Source: an uncultured Ectothiorhodospiraceae bacterium (lineage in GTDB: Bacteria; Pseudomonadota; Gammaproteobacteria; XJ16; Halofilaceae). Taken from it: 64,000 bases of DNA. The stretch lies in NCBI GenBank assembly GCA_913055615.1, contig CAJXKK010000013.1, positions 1 through 64,000 on the forward strand, in the 5' to 3' direction. This document shows positions 1-10,218 of the stretch, one piece after another. A model generated the notes under the pieces. That model did no database searches. It saw nothing but the letters and a program-made list of their open reading frames with translations, and was not told where the DNA came from. Each line of letters starts with the position of its first letter. Positions within the stretch are counted from its first letter, which is position 1. The position numbers and the translations under genes were made by a program.

Positions 1-202
1 CTGTAACTTCCCATGCAACACCTCCCATATCCCGATCGGGTAAAGTGTTGCACTGCAAAGTTGAGACCAGCTGTGTTTATCTGTGTTCATCTGTGGTTCT
101 TTTACAACGGTTCCGTTGAGACCACCTTTCAGCATAGCTCCCGGGAGCCATGAACCTCGCGCGGCAGCCATTCGTGTTCATTCGTGGTTCCGGTTTCTGG
201 AC
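1..202. repeat. Non-coding edge with tandem-like CTGTGTTCATCTGTGG repeats and a stem-loop
   Basis: No gene is supported here. Positions 71-98 and 170-193 carry related motifs of the type CTGTGTTCATCTGTGG and ATTCGTGTTCATTCGTGG, a kind of short intergenic repeat found in many bacteria. Both are preceded by a copy of TTGAGACCA or lie close to one. Positions 14-21 (TGCAACAC) and 47-54 (GTGTTGCA) form a perfect 8-bp inverted repeat around the palindrome CCCGATCGGG, a plausible hairpin downstream of tldD. The function is unknown. Confidence 0.5.
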
Positions 203-1651
<1,449 letters not shown>

Positions 1652-1726
1652 GGGTTCCTCCATCCGACATCGCGGATGCGGTGGTGGGGTCGCCGGCCCT
1701 GCATGGGCCGCGACCGTGCGATCGGA

Positions 1727-2563
1727 TTACTGCGGTTCGCGGGAACCGTTGCCGATCCGGCGGTGGCTGATCGCCGGGAACCGGCGGCGCGTGGCCTCCA
1801 GGCGCTCGCGGTCGAAATCGGCGGCGACGAAACCGTTGCCGTTGGCGCGCTCCGCGACGACCGTGCCCCAGGGATCGACGATCATCGTGTGCCCCCAGGT
1901 CTCACGCCCACTGACATGGTATCCGCCCTGCGCCGGTGCAACCGTCCAGGCGAGATTCTCGATCGAACGGGCGCGCAGAAGGACCTCCCAGTGGGCCCGA
2001 CCAGTCGCCTTGGTAAAGGCGCTGGGCACGACGAAGATCTCCGCGCCGCGGTGAAGCAGCTCCCGATACAGCTCCGGGAACCGCAGATCGTAGCAGATCG
2101 TCAGCCCCACCCGCCCGATCGGCAGATCAACGGTCACGACCGTGTCGCCCGGCTCGATCCCCGACGATTCCCGGTAGGTCTCACCGTTGTCCAGTTGGAC
2201 GTCGAACAGATGGATCTTGTCGTATTTCGCCACGCAGGCGCCATCCGGACCGAAGACCACCAGGCGCTGGCGCACACGCTCACCGCCCGGCGTCGCAATC
2301 GGCAGCGATCCCCCGATCAGCCAGACGCCGTGACGCCTGGCCGCCGCCGCCAGATAGTCCTGCTGCGGGCCGCTGCCGTCCGCCTCGGCGTGTTCGCGCT
2401 TGGCCTTCTCGGTTTGCCCGATCAGGCCGAAGTTCTCAGGCAGGACGATGACGCCGGCGCCATCGGCGGCGGCCGCCGCGACCAGTTTCCCGGCCTCATC
2501 CAGATTCGCCCCCACGTTCGACCCGGAGGCCATCTGAATCGCGGCCATCCGCGTTTCGGTCAT
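1727..2563 (-). CDS. Carbon-nitrogen hydrolase (Nit1/deaminated glutathione amidase type)
   Basis: A 278-aa member of the nitrilase superfamily. The Glu-Lys-Cys triad is visible as PENF (Glu near residue 43), the Lys of KYDKIHLFDV and the Cys of ICYDLRFPELYR. These contexts, with DVQLDNGETYRES, match the Nit1 branch, whose known role is metabolite repair by hydrolysis of deaminated glutathione. A broader omega-amidase activity cannot be excluded. The start ATG overlaps the stop of the upstream small gene (ATGA), indicating translational coupling in the yhdP operon. Expected to be cytosolic. Confidence 0.9.
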   Translation of the reverse strand: MTETRMAAIQMASGSNVGANLDEAGKLVAAAAADGAGVIVLPENFGLIGQTEKAKREHAEADGSGPQQDYLAAAARRHGVWLIGGSLPIATPGGERVRQRLVVFGPDGACVAKYDKIHLFDVQLDNGETYRESSGIEPGDTVVTVDLPIGRVGLTICYDLRFPELYRELLHRGAEIFVVPSAFTKATGRAHWEVLLRARSIENLAWTVAPAQGGYHVSGRETWGHTMIVDPWGTVVAERANGNGFVAADFDRERLEATRRRFPAISHRRIGNGSREPQ

Positions 2564-2910
2564 GTCCCGCTGCCCTCCGTGATTTCGAGTTCAAGGTGTT
2601 CCGGCCGGCCGCCGGGGGTAAGCGTGATCGCGCTGCCCGGGACGCCCAGCGCGACCAGCCAGTCGCCGAGTTCGGTCGCCCAGAGCTCACCGTCTTCGCC
2701 GCCCGCATAGCGCACGACCAGTTGCGCGTCGCCGCGCCGGGACCAGCTGCGCACGACCGTGGGCAACGGCGCCATGGTCACGACGGCGCGGCCATCACGT
2801 GGCCGCGCCCAGGAACCGGCCTCCAGGGTCCAGGATTCGGCCACCGCGGTCGCGGGCAGCGACAGCGCGGCCATGAAGATCATTCGCGGGAAGATGCGCA
2901 TCCGTTTCAT
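2560..2910 (-). CDS. Small exported protein between yhdP and nit
   Basis: A 116-aa protein of unknown function. The first 27 residues read as a signal peptide: Lys/Arg-rich start, hydrophobic MIFMAALSLPATAV, then AES. The mature part is short and contains two Trp-rich stretches (SWTLEAGSW, VVRSWSR). The start at 2910 is favoured because its ATG overlaps the yhdP stop as ATGA. The longer frame to 2997 lies inside yhdP. Its own stop overlaps the nit start in the same way. It is therefore locked between two envelope/repair genes and probably acts in the periplasm. I recognise no family. Confidence 0.7.
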   Translation of the reverse strand: MKRMRIFPRMIFMAALSLPATAVAESWTLEAGSWARPRDGRAVVTMAPLPTVVRSWSRRGDAQLVVRYAGGEDGELWATELGDWLVALGVPGSAITLTPGGRPEHLELEITEGSGT

Positions 2911-5900
2911 CGACCCTGACGGCCCGGTCGCGATGCCTCGTAGGTACTCGTGTTTTCGCGGGGCCGGCTCACCAGCTGGACTTTGGGATCGGCCCATGTG
3001 CCTGTCAAGCTGTAACGGAATTCGCTGGCCTCCTCGACATCGGCCCCGATGTTGCGCAGCACACCCTGTATCAGCGCAACGGCGAGACCGGTAACCGGGC
3101 CACCGGTCAGCGCGCCGATCACCGGCAGCGAACTCGAAAGTTCCGGCTGGAACCGCACGATCTGGTCGTAATCGCGCGCGACCAGCCCGGTGCGGCCGGT
3201 GATGATCATCTTCCCGGCCGGGCCATCCACCTCGAGACCGCGGCTGAACGCGTTGCCGGCATCGAAATCGACGCGGCCGCTGATCGTATCAAAGGCGTAA
3301 CCACGCTGAACGAGATTACCGAAATCCAGTGACAGCATTTGCGGCAGCGCGCGCAGTGATACCAGCCCCAGCAGGCGTGCCGGTCCCGGATCCACTTCCG
3401 GGATCAGGCCATCCTGCAGTCGCAATTGGGTGTATCCGCCCAGGCCCCCGAATGTCGGGGACCACGGCGGCCCATCCCAGTCCAGACTGGCCGTGACCTT
3501 GCCCTCGCCGCCGACCAGCGCGCCGCCATAACCGAGCTCGCTCAAACCGCTGCCAAAGTCGCTGCCGCGCAAGTTCATGCGCAGGGACGTCCGGTTGCGT
3601 GGCCGATCACGCCATTGCCCCTGCCCCTCGAGGCGCAGATCGCCATTATCGAACCCGAGCCGATGAATCGTCATACCCTCCGATGACGGCCGCGTCACGA
3701 GCGTGATGTCATTGAGGAGCGCATTGCGGGTTTTCAGGCGCCCCACCTGCACGTCCAGCGGCGGCACACGGGCGGGGTCGATTGCATCGAGCGCGTCCTC
3801 CCCCCGCTCCCGCGGGCCGGCCGCCTCATCGTCACCGGCCTCCGATTCCCTGGCGAGCAGGCCGAGATCGATCCAGTCGTAACGGACATGGATCGGCTCA
3901 CCGGCGCCGACATTGACGGGGATCCGGATCTGGCCACGCGCCTCGTCGCTTTTGAGGTCCACCAGCCAGTCTTCGTCCACCTGGCGGGCGCGCAGCCGCG
4001 CATCCGTGAACGCGTAGCCGGCATAAACGGCGGATTCCACCTCAAGGTCGGCACCACCGAATCCGGGTGCCGCCGAGAAACGGGCCGTACCGGCCGTCGC
4101 GGACGAGCCGCTCGCCGCGGTGCGGGCGGTGCGTACCCAACCGCGCAGATCGAGCCGCTCAACGGCCCCCGTCATGAACAGACCCGGCTCCTCCCGCAGC
4201 CAGACCTCGCCATCGCCGAAATGCATCGTCGCCCGATCGCAGACGATATCGCCGTCCCCGTCTTCCAGCAGCTCGATGAGCGCGCGCATATCGTCGCCAT
4301 ACTCGACACGCACGAGGCGCGCCCCGGAATCCCCGTCCAGTGGCACCGAGAACGCGAGTCGATGGGTGTCGTCGCGGGCCTTTTTCAGCGGGCTCGGCAG
4401 ATCGATCGCGGTGCCCCGCAGTTCGCTGCTGCCGCTCAGCACGACGGGCGCTTCATTACCGGACGGGATACGGATATCGATACGCCACGGTGCGGCCCCG
4501 CTGACATAACCTTCGAGCGCCCCGGACAGGTGCGGCAGCAGGGCGTCGGGTTCCATGGTGCCGCGCGCCTCAATCAGGTTATCCGGATCGGGGCCATCCT
4601 CGACCCGGGCATCCACGGTCAGGCGCTGACCGCGAACCGTTGCACCCAAGCCTTCCATCTCCACGCCGCGGCGGGTGAAACGCAACGCGCCATCGAGATC
4701 ACGCAGGTCGAGATCGAAGCGTGGCTGCACCAGGCTGTCGCCGCTGAACGCGAGACGACCCGAGACCGTCGTCTGTTCCGGCGCCCGCACCGGCACCTCC
4801 AGATCGAGGTCGAACGGCGCATCGCCGCCACCGCGCGCCCCCTCGAACAACCGCCCCAGTTCCTCCTCCAGCGGGCTCTCGTTGACCAGCCGGATCAGAT
4901 CCGGGATGGGGGCGTCGGCCTCGGCGCTTACGCTGAGCCGGCCTTCCTCCAGGTCGGGGATACTGGCCGTCAGTCGCCGTGACCGGATACCGAACAGGCG
5001 CGCCGCATCGACTTCGATGCGCATGGACGGCCCATCGAAGCGCACACGTCCGGTCACCTGCTCGAGCGCGGGCCAATCCGGTGCGAATTCGACCCGGGCG
5101 TCACGCGCCGCGATGTCCACCGTGAACCTGCCCTCGCCATCGCGGTAGGGGAAATCGCGCGCCGCCCCCTGCAGCCGCAGCTCGCCATGGTCCACACGGC
5201 CGTCCTGCAGGGCCCGGTCGAGGTACGCCATCACCTCGTCGGGGATCTCGCGTGCGGGTATGTAGCGGGTGATCGCGGGTACCGGTACATCGTCGAAGCC
5301 GGCCTCGACATCGAGCAGTACACGCCCGTCGCCCGGCACGAGCGCCTCGACCCGGCCACTCGCGGTCCCGTCCGCGTTCTCCGCGCGCAGGCCCTGAGCG
5401 CGGATCCGCAGACCCTCATCCGGCCAGGCGACATCGACACGGCCCGAGACCCGGTCGAAATCCAGCGGTGCGGCCATAAAACGCGGCGCATCTACGTTGG
5501 CCTCGCGCGCGGCCAGATCGATGCGCGCGCCGCCCTCGTCGGCCTCGATCCGGCCATCGAAGCCACTGATGCCTGGCACGTCACCGGCCGCGGTCCAGCC
5601 CATATCCTCGAACCGGGCCCGCAGGGCAACCGGGCCGGCCGGTGCCCCGATGGCCTGCAGATCGTGCAGGTCGCCCCGCGGCGCGAGCGGCCGCAGCTTC
5701 AGTGGGAGCGCATCGGCCAACGGCGTCAATCGCGCCAGCGCCAGGGCATCGTCGACCCGGAGAAACCCGGCACCGACGTGCCAGCGGGCCTCGCCGTCGA
5801 CGGACCGGCGCGCCACACTGAGCCCAGTGGCGGGCCAGGCACGGCCTTCGCGCTGAACCTCCACATCACCGACATCGACCTGCCAGTCGCCATCGGCCCG

Positions 5901-6845
5901 ACTATGCCAGCGCAATCGACCGGCGATGCGCTCGAACGCGACCGGCGCCTCCATCGGCGCACCGGCGAGGGCGAGATTATCGCCACCGCCCTGCAGGGCG
6001 ACCTCCTTGAGCCGGCCATCACCGAAGCCGATCCAGGTGGCGAATGTCGCGCGCCCGTCACGCACATGGATCGGGAGTTCGGGATACAGACCGGACCAGC
6101 GCCGCAGCGCGAGTTCGGATCCATCGACCCAGATCCGACCGCTCCACTCGGCCCAGTCGCCGATGGCGGCACCGTTTACATCGAATACCGCCTCGATCGA
6201 CCCGCCCCATTCCGGCGGCAGCCGCATCGACAGCGAGGCACGGTGGTGATCGTCTTCATTGACGAGGCGCAGATCGATATCCGAGACGCGGGAGCGCTCG
6301 CCATCGTCGGAGACCAGATCGATCGATGCGTCGAGTAATTGCAGACGGCCGGTGCCCAGCAACCAGTCACCGATCCGCTGGACGAACGGCGGCGGCGTCT
6401 CACCCTTCGGGATCACCTCCTCGACCGGGACACGCTGGCCGAGCATGGCCAGCTGACCGCTGTCATCCAGCGCGACCTCGAGGTTCAGGCCGACCAGTGA
6501 CATGCTGCGGATGGACACCGGCAGATCGTCGCCGCCCCCCGGCGCCAACCCGATATCGACGAACGCCTCGTCGAAGCGGACCGGCCGGCGGGCGGGCGGC
6601 GGTCCCTGGAGCTGCAGATCGACCAGCCGCAACCGCGGGCCGAGGCCGTGCCACTCCACCTCCATGGCCCCGATCGACACGGGTGAATCAAGGTACTCGG
6701 CAACCCGGTCCTCGAGCGCGGCCCGGTAGTCGCCAGCGAACGGCAACGCGAGGCGCAGTACGGTCAGCAGTACGGCCGCACCGATCAGCACGAGCGCGGC
6801 CGTCCCGCCGAGCCACCGCCACAGAAGCCGCCATCCGTTCCTCAT
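2907..6845 (-). CDS. yhdP: AsmA-like envelope protein YhdP
   Basis: A giant AsmA/DUF3971 family protein, 1312 aa, close to the roughly 1270 aa usual for YhdP. One N-terminal transmembrane helix (about residues 8-32, rich in Leu, Ala and Val) precedes a long repetitive beta-rich periplasmic part. The C-terminus carries the family end, an FRYSLTGTW-type motif followed by DPKVQLVSR. YhdP, with TamB and YdbH, is implicated in phospholipid transport from inner to outer membrane and in outer-membrane permeability. The start at 6845 fits the membrane anchor; an upstream ATG at 6905 would overlap rng. It follows rng by 25 nt in the same operon. Confidence 0.9.
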   Translation of the reverse strand: MRNGWRLLWRWLGGTAALVLIGAAVLLTVLRLALPFAGDYRAALEDRVAEYLDSPVSIGAMEVEWHGLGPRLRLVDLQLQGPPPARRPVRFDEAFVDIGLAPGGGDDLPVSIRSMSLVGLNLEVALDDSGQLAMLGQRVPVEEVIPKGETPPPFVQRIGDWLLGTGRLQLLDASIDLVSDDGERSRVSDIDLRLVNEDDHHRASLSMRLPPEWGGSIEAVFDVNGAAIGDWAEWSGRIWVDGSELALRRWSGLYPELPIHVRDGRATFATWIGFGDGRLKEVALQGGGDNLALAGAPMEAPVAFERIAGRLRWHSRADGDWQVDVGDVEVQREGRAWPATGLSVARRSVDGEARWHVGAGFLRVDDALALARLTPLADALPLKLRPLAPRGDLHDLQAIGAPAGPVALRARFEDMGWTAAGDVPGISGFDGRIEADEGGARIDLAAREANVDAPRFMAAPLDFDRVSGRVDVAWPDEGLRIRAQGLRAENADGTASGRVEALVPGDGRVLLDVEAGFDDVPVPAITRYIPAREIPDEVMAYLDRALQDGRVDHGELRLQGAARDFPYRDGEGRFTVDIAARDARVEFAPDWPALEQVTGRVRFDGPSMRIEVDAARLFGIRSRRLTASIPDLEEGRLSVSAEADAPIPDLIRLVNESPLEEELGRLFEGARGGGDAPFDLDLEVPVRAPEQTTVSGRLAFSGDSLVQPRFDLDLRDLDGALRFTRRGVEMEGLGATVRGQRLTVDARVEDGPDPDNLIEARGTMEPDALLPHLSGALEGYVSGAAPWRIDIRIPSGNEAPVVLSGSSELRGTAIDLPSPLKKARDDTHRLAFSVPLDGDSGARLVRVEYGDDMRALIELLEDGDGDIVCDRATMHFGDGEVWLREEPGLFMTGAVERLDLRGWVRTARTAASGSSATAGTARFSAAPGFGGADLEVESAVYAGYAFTDARLRARQVDEDWLVDLKSDEARGQIRIPVNVGAGEPIHVRYDWIDLGLLARESEAGDDEAAGPRERGEDALDAIDPARVPPLDVQVGRLKTRNALLNDITLVTRPSSEGMTIHRLGFDNGDLRLEGQGQWRDRPRNRTSLRMNLRGSDFGSGLSELGYGGALVGGEGKVTASLDWDGPPWSPTFGGLGGYTQLRLQDGLIPEVDPGPARLLGLVSLRALPQMLSLDFGNLVQRGYAFDTISGRVDFDAGNAFSRGLEVDGPAGKMIITGRTGLVARDYDQIVRFQPELSSSLPVIGALTGGPVTGLAVALIQGVLRNIGADVEEASEFRYSLTGTWADPKVQLVSRPRENTSTYEASRPGRQGR

Positions 6846-6870
6846 ATCGATTCCCGGCCAGACTCTCCGA

Positions 6871-8385
6871 TTAGACCAGTACGACGTCGAACTGTTCCGG
6901 CGCATACAGGGCCTCGGCCTGCAGGCGCGTGGGGATGCCGATAAAGGCCTCGAGCTCGGCCAGGCTGGTCGATTCCTCGTCGAGCAGCATGTCGACCACC
7001 TCCTGCGCCGCCAGCACCATCAACTGGCGCGCATCGAACTGGCGCGCCTCGCGCAGGATCTCGCGGAAGATCTCGTAGCAGACCGTCTCCGGCGATTTGA
7101 TTGAACCGCGCCCGCCGCAGGTCGGGCAGGTCTTGCAGAGCACGTGCTCGAGGCTCTCGCGCGTGCGCTTGCGGGTCATCTCGACCAGCCCCAGCGCCGA
7201 TACGTCGCAGACCTGGGTGCGGGCGTGGTCGTTCTCCTGCGCTTTCCCGAGCGCCCCTAAGACCTTGCGCCGGTGCTCGGGTTCCGACATGTCGATGAAA
7301 TCGATGATGATGATCCCGCCGAGGTTGCGCAGTCGCAGCTGGCGCGCGATGGACTGGGCCGCCTCGAGATTGGTCTTGAAGATCGTCTCCTCGAGATTGC
7401 GGTGGCCGACGAACGCGCCGGTATTCACGTCGATGGTCGTCATCGCCTCGGTCTGATCGATGATCAGGTAGCCGCCGGACTTGAGCTGCACGCGGCGATC
7501 CAGCGCCCGCTGGATCTCGTCCTCGATGCCATAGATCTCGAAGATCGGCCGTTGGCCGCCGTAATGCTCGATCCGTTCGCTCGTCTCCGGCAGGAACTCG
7601 GTGGCGAAACGCTGCATGCGCTCGAACGCCTCCAGCGAATCGACCCGGATCCGGTCGATACCGCCGCCGACGATATCGCGCAGGGTCCGCAGCGCGAGTG
7701 GCAGGTCCTCATGCACGAGCGTCCCCGGATTCGCATGGCGCGCGCGCTCCTCGGCCGCCCGCCAGATGCGGGCGAGCAGGCGCATATCGGTGTCGATGGC
7801 GCTCTCCGCAGCCCCTTCGGCGGCCGTGCGCAGGATCCAGCCCCAGCCGGGCTCGGCCTCGACCCGTGTTTCGACCAGTTCGCGCAGGCGAACGCGCTCC
7901 CCCTCTTCTTCGATCTTGGTGGAGACACCGACATTGGGATCGTTGGGCATCAGGACCAGGCAGCGCGACGGGATGGTCAGGTGGGTCGTCAGGCGCGCGC
8001 CCTTGGTCCCGAGCGGCTCCTTGATTACCTGGACGATCAGGTCCTGGCCTTCGTGAAGCAGGTCCTGGATGGGCGGATAGCCATTGCCCGCGGGGATCGG
8101 CTGCGCCGGCGGCTCCTCACCCTCCTCACTGCGGGCGACGGCGGCGGCCGCTTTGTGGGCCCCGGCGACATCGGATACGTGCAGAAAGGCCGTGCGCTCG
8201 AGCCCAAGATCGACGAAGGCCGCCTCCATGCCCGGCAGCACGCGCACCACACGGCCCTTGTAAATATTGCCGACGATGCCGCGCCGACGCGCGCGTTCGA
8301 TACTGACCTCGGCCAGCACGCCGTTCTCGACCAGCGCCACGCGCGTCTCCTGCGGCGTGACATTGATCAGGATTTCCTCATTCAT
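6871..8385 (-). CDS. rng: Ribonuclease G
   Basis: RNase E/G family endoribonuclease, 504 aa, the usual length for RNase G. It lacks the long C-terminal scaffold of RNase E. The N-terminus (MNEEILINVTPQETRVALVE) leads into an S1 domain with GNIYKGRVVRVLPGMEAAFVD. The Zn-link cysteines appear as CKTCPTCGGRG near residue 405. RNase G processes the 5' end of 16S rRNA and degrades some mRNAs in the cytosol. It is the first gene of the operon running into yhdP. A plausible sigma70 promoter lies just upstream. Confidence 0.95.
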   Translation of the reverse strand: MNEEILINVTPQETRVALVENGVLAEVSIERARRRGIVGNIYKGRVVRVLPGMEAAFVDLGLERTAFLHVSDVAGAHKAAAAVARSEEGEEPPAQPIPAGNGYPPIQDLLHEGQDLIVQVIKEPLGTKGARLTTHLTIPSRCLVLMPNDPNVGVSTKIEEEGERVRLRELVETRVEAEPGWGWILRTAAEGAAESAIDTDMRLLARIWRAAEERARHANPGTLVHEDLPLALRTLRDIVGGGIDRIRVDSLEAFERMQRFATEFLPETSERIEHYGGQRPIFEIYGIEDEIQRALDRRVQLKSGGYLIIDQTEAMTTIDVNTGAFVGHRNLEETIFKTNLEAAQSIARQLRLRNLGGIIIIDFIDMSEPEHRRKVLGALGKAQENDHARTQVCDVSALGLVEMTRKRTRESLEHVLCKTCPTCGGRGSIKSPETVCYEIFREILREARQFDARQLMVLAAQEVVDMLLDEESTSLAELEAFIGIPTRLQAEALYAPEQFDVVLV

Positions 8386-8431
8386 GGGCCGGGGTCCGGT
8401 GGCTTATGGCGGGTACTGCACTCAGTGCGCG

Positions 8432-8461
8432 ATTATCGTGCGCAGGCTCCGTTGCGCTCAA
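8432..8461 (-). promoter_or_regulatory. Probable sigma70 promoter of the rng-yhdP-nit-tldD operon
   Basis: Read on the minus strand: TTGAGC (8461-8456), an 18-nt spacer, then GATAAT (8437-8432). These match TTGACA at four and TATAAT at five of six positions. Transcription would begin near 8425, about 40 nt before the rng ATG. Confidence 0.5.
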
Positions 8462-8488
8462 GAAACCCACGTCCGGCGGCCGGTGGCG

Positions 8489-8640
8489 GGGCCAAGGGCC
8501 AAAGATCGCAGGCCGGCTCTTGCCGAAGGCAACAGCCGGCATGAACCTGTTCAGGGCCGTGCCCTCGTCCGCCGACTGGCTCCTGCCGCGTCGCCTTCGG
8601 CTCCTCGCAGCGATGCCTTCGCTCGTAAGCCGGCTTACGG
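8489..8640. repeat. Dispersed palindromic repeat, copy A
   Basis: About 150 bp between rng and maf. It opens with GGCCAAGGGCC and AGGCCGGCTCTTGCCGAAGGC, and closes with CGTCGCCTTCGGCTCCTCGC and TAAGCCGGCTTACGG. The ends are complementary (GCCGGC/TTGCC modules). Related copies lie at 15304-15417 (same orientation, internal deletion) and 16912-17062 (inverted). No ORF inside is credible. Confidence 0.7.
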
Positions 8641-8647
8641 TAAAGCC

Positions 8648-9253
8648 CTAATAGGATACATACCGCGCGAGCGGATCGACGCCCTGTTCGCGCAGCAGTG
8701 CCAGCGTCTCGAACAGGGGCAGACCGACCACGTTCGAATAACTGCCCTCCAGGCGTTCGACAAACACCGCCCCCAGGCCCTGGATGGCGTAAGCGCCGGC
8801 CTTGCCATCCGGCTCCCCGCTGGCCCAGTACGCCCGGCGTTCCGCTTCCGTCGTCGGCCGCAGCGTAACGATGGATTCGACGACCCGGCTGGCGACTGCG
8901 CCACCGGCGGCGACGGCGACACCGCTGACGACCACGTGGCTACGCCCCGAAAGGCCTTCGAGCATGGCCAGAGCGTGCGCCTCGTCCACCGGCTTGCCCA
9001 TGGCGACCCCGTCGGCGACCACCGAGGTGTCGGCCGCGAGAACCGCCAGTCCGTCCGCGAAGTCCCGCACCGCCTGCGCCTTCGCCCGTGCGAGGCGTTC
9101 GACCAGCGCCTGCGGCGATTCGCCCGACTCGGCCGTCTCGTCGACATCCGGCGCCAGAACGGAATACGTGATGCCGACCTGGTCCAGCAGTTCCCGCCGC
9201 CGCGGCGAGCGCGAGGCGAGCAGGAGATCAACGGTTTCGCTCGGTTTCGACAT
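8648..9253 (-). CDS. maf: Maf-type nucleotide pyrophosphatase (YhdE-like)
   Basis: A 201-aa Maf/HAM1-fold pyrophosphatase. Visible motifs are SRSPRRRELL near the N-terminus, DETAESGESP, the catalytic Asp region LAADTSVV, GKPVDE, and GEPDGKAGAYAIQG, typical of the YhdE group that hydrolyses dTTP, UTP and modified pyrimidine nucleotides. It begins 3 nt after rlmH and ends the holA-proA-nadD-rsfS-rlmH-maf cluster. Cytosolic housecleaning enzyme. Substrate range is inferred from family signatures. Confidence 0.9.
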   Translation of the reverse strand: MSKPSETVDLLLASRSPRRRELLDQVGITYSVLAPDVDETAESGESPQALVERLARAKAQAVRDFADGLAVLAADTSVVADGVAMGKPVDEAHALAMLEGLSGRSHVVVSGVAVAAGGAVASRVVESIVTLRPTTEAERRAYWASGEPDGKAGAYAIQGLGAVFVERLEGSYSNVVGLPLFETLALLREQGVDPLARYVSY

Positions 9254-9256
9254 GGA

Positions 9257-9724
9257 TTACCGGTGGTACGGCTGGTTATGGAGAATGGACATGGCGCGGT
9301 ACAACTGCTCCGCCAGCACGACCCGCACCAGTGCATGCGGCAGCGTCAATGGCGACAGCGACCAGCGCTCGTCCGCCTCTTTCAGCAGGCCGGGATCGAG
9401 CCCATCCGGCCCACCGACCAGGAACGCGACCTGTTCACCGGTGCGGTTCCATTCGCGCACCCGCTCGGCGAGCCCGTCCGTGCTCATGCCGCGGCCACCG
9501 AGATCGAGCGCGATCCGGTAGGCCCGCGCCGGCACCGCCGCGCGCAGCCGCTCAGCCTCTTCGGTGCGCGCCTTATCGGGCTCGCTCGCGCCGCTCCGAC
9601 GCGCCGCGGCCACCGCATGCAGCTCCAGCCGCGCGCCGCCCTGCAGACGCTTCGCGTAATCGGCGAAACCCTCGGCCACCCAGTCCGGCACCCGCGTGCC
9701 GACGGCAACAAGATGAAAGCGCAT
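9257..9724 (-). CDS. rlmH: 23S rRNA (pseudouridine1915-N3)-methyltransferase RlmH
   Basis: A 155-aa SPOUT-class methyltransferase, exactly the family size. The N-terminus MRFHLVAVGTRVPDWV and the C-terminal SAM-knot segments FLVGGPDGLDP and LSPLTLPHALVRVVLAEQLYRA are diagnostic, as is the last His-Arg pair (QPYHR). It methylates pseudouridine 1915 in helix 69 of 23S rRNA on assembled ribosomes. As in most gammaproteobacteria it follows rsfS, here after a 119-nt gap holding a repeat. Confidence 0.95.
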   Translation of the reverse strand: MRFHLVAVGTRVPDWVAEGFADYAKRLQGGARLELHAVAAARRSGASEPDKARTEEAERLRAAVPARAYRIALDLGGRGMSTDGLAERVREWNRTGEQVAFLVGGPDGLDPGLLKEADERWSLSPLTLPHALVRVVLAEQLYRAMSILHNQPYHR

Positions 9725-9843
9725 GCGGGCTCCGAGATTCTATTGGTTCGACTGGTGTGGTCGGGCTGGTCCGGCGTTGCAGGTTTCTCCGCGCCTCTAC
9801 GAGAGAACAAACGGCGCCAGGGAAACCCGCTCGGCCGGATCGG
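9725..9843. repeat. Intergenic repeat of the CTCCGCGCCTCTRCGAG family
   Basis: Separates rsfS from rlmH. Positions 9788-9809 read TCTCCGCGCCTCTACGAGAG, matching in reverse complement the stretch near 28085-28115 (TCGCAGAGGCGCGGAGTTCG). Such short repeats are common intergenic litter in proteobacteria. No gene is seen. Confidence 0.5.
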
Positions 9844-10218
9844 TCAGCCGGACCCCGCGGCCGAGTCGTCCACGTGCATCGACCAGAGCTTTTCGAGGTT
9901 GTAGAAGTCGCGCTTCTCGCGGCTCATGACATGCACCACAACGTCCCCGAGATCAACCAGGTACCAGTCTGCGCCGCGTTCGCCCTCTATGCCGAGCGGT
10001 TTGAAACCCGCCTCGCGCGAACGCTCCAGCACGCGGTCGGCGAGCGATTTCAGGTGGCGCTGGGAGGTGCCGCTGACAACAACGATGGTGTCGGTAATCG
10101 AGGTCTGGTCGCGTACATCCAGCGTGCGTACATCGACGCCCTTGAGTTCGTCGATCGCGGCGAGCACGACCTCGGCAATGGCGCCCGGTTCGGGCGGCGG
10201 GGCTTGTTCACGCGTCAT
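9844..10218 (-). CDS. rsfS: Ribosome silencing factor RsfS
   Basis: A 124-aa RsfS/Iojap family protein. Motifs include GVDVRTLDVRDQTSITD, VVSGTSQRHLKSLAD and the terminal GDVVVHVMSREKRDFYNLEKLW. It binds ribosomal protein uL14 and blocks subunit joining during starvation. The start ATG at 10218 is preferred because the upstream frame belongs to a shadow of nadD. It overlaps the end of nadD by 11 nt. Confidence 0.93.
   Translation of the reverse strand: MTREQAPPPEPGAIAEVVLAAIDELKGVDVRTLDVRDQTSITDTIVVVSGTSQRHLKSLADRVLERSREAGFKPLGIEGERGADWYLVDLGDVVVHVMSREKRDFYNLEKLWSMHVDDSAAGSG

Noticed and set aside
7273-8544. A 423-codon plus-strand frame opposite rng
   Set aside because: Shadow of RNase G; no recognisable domain.
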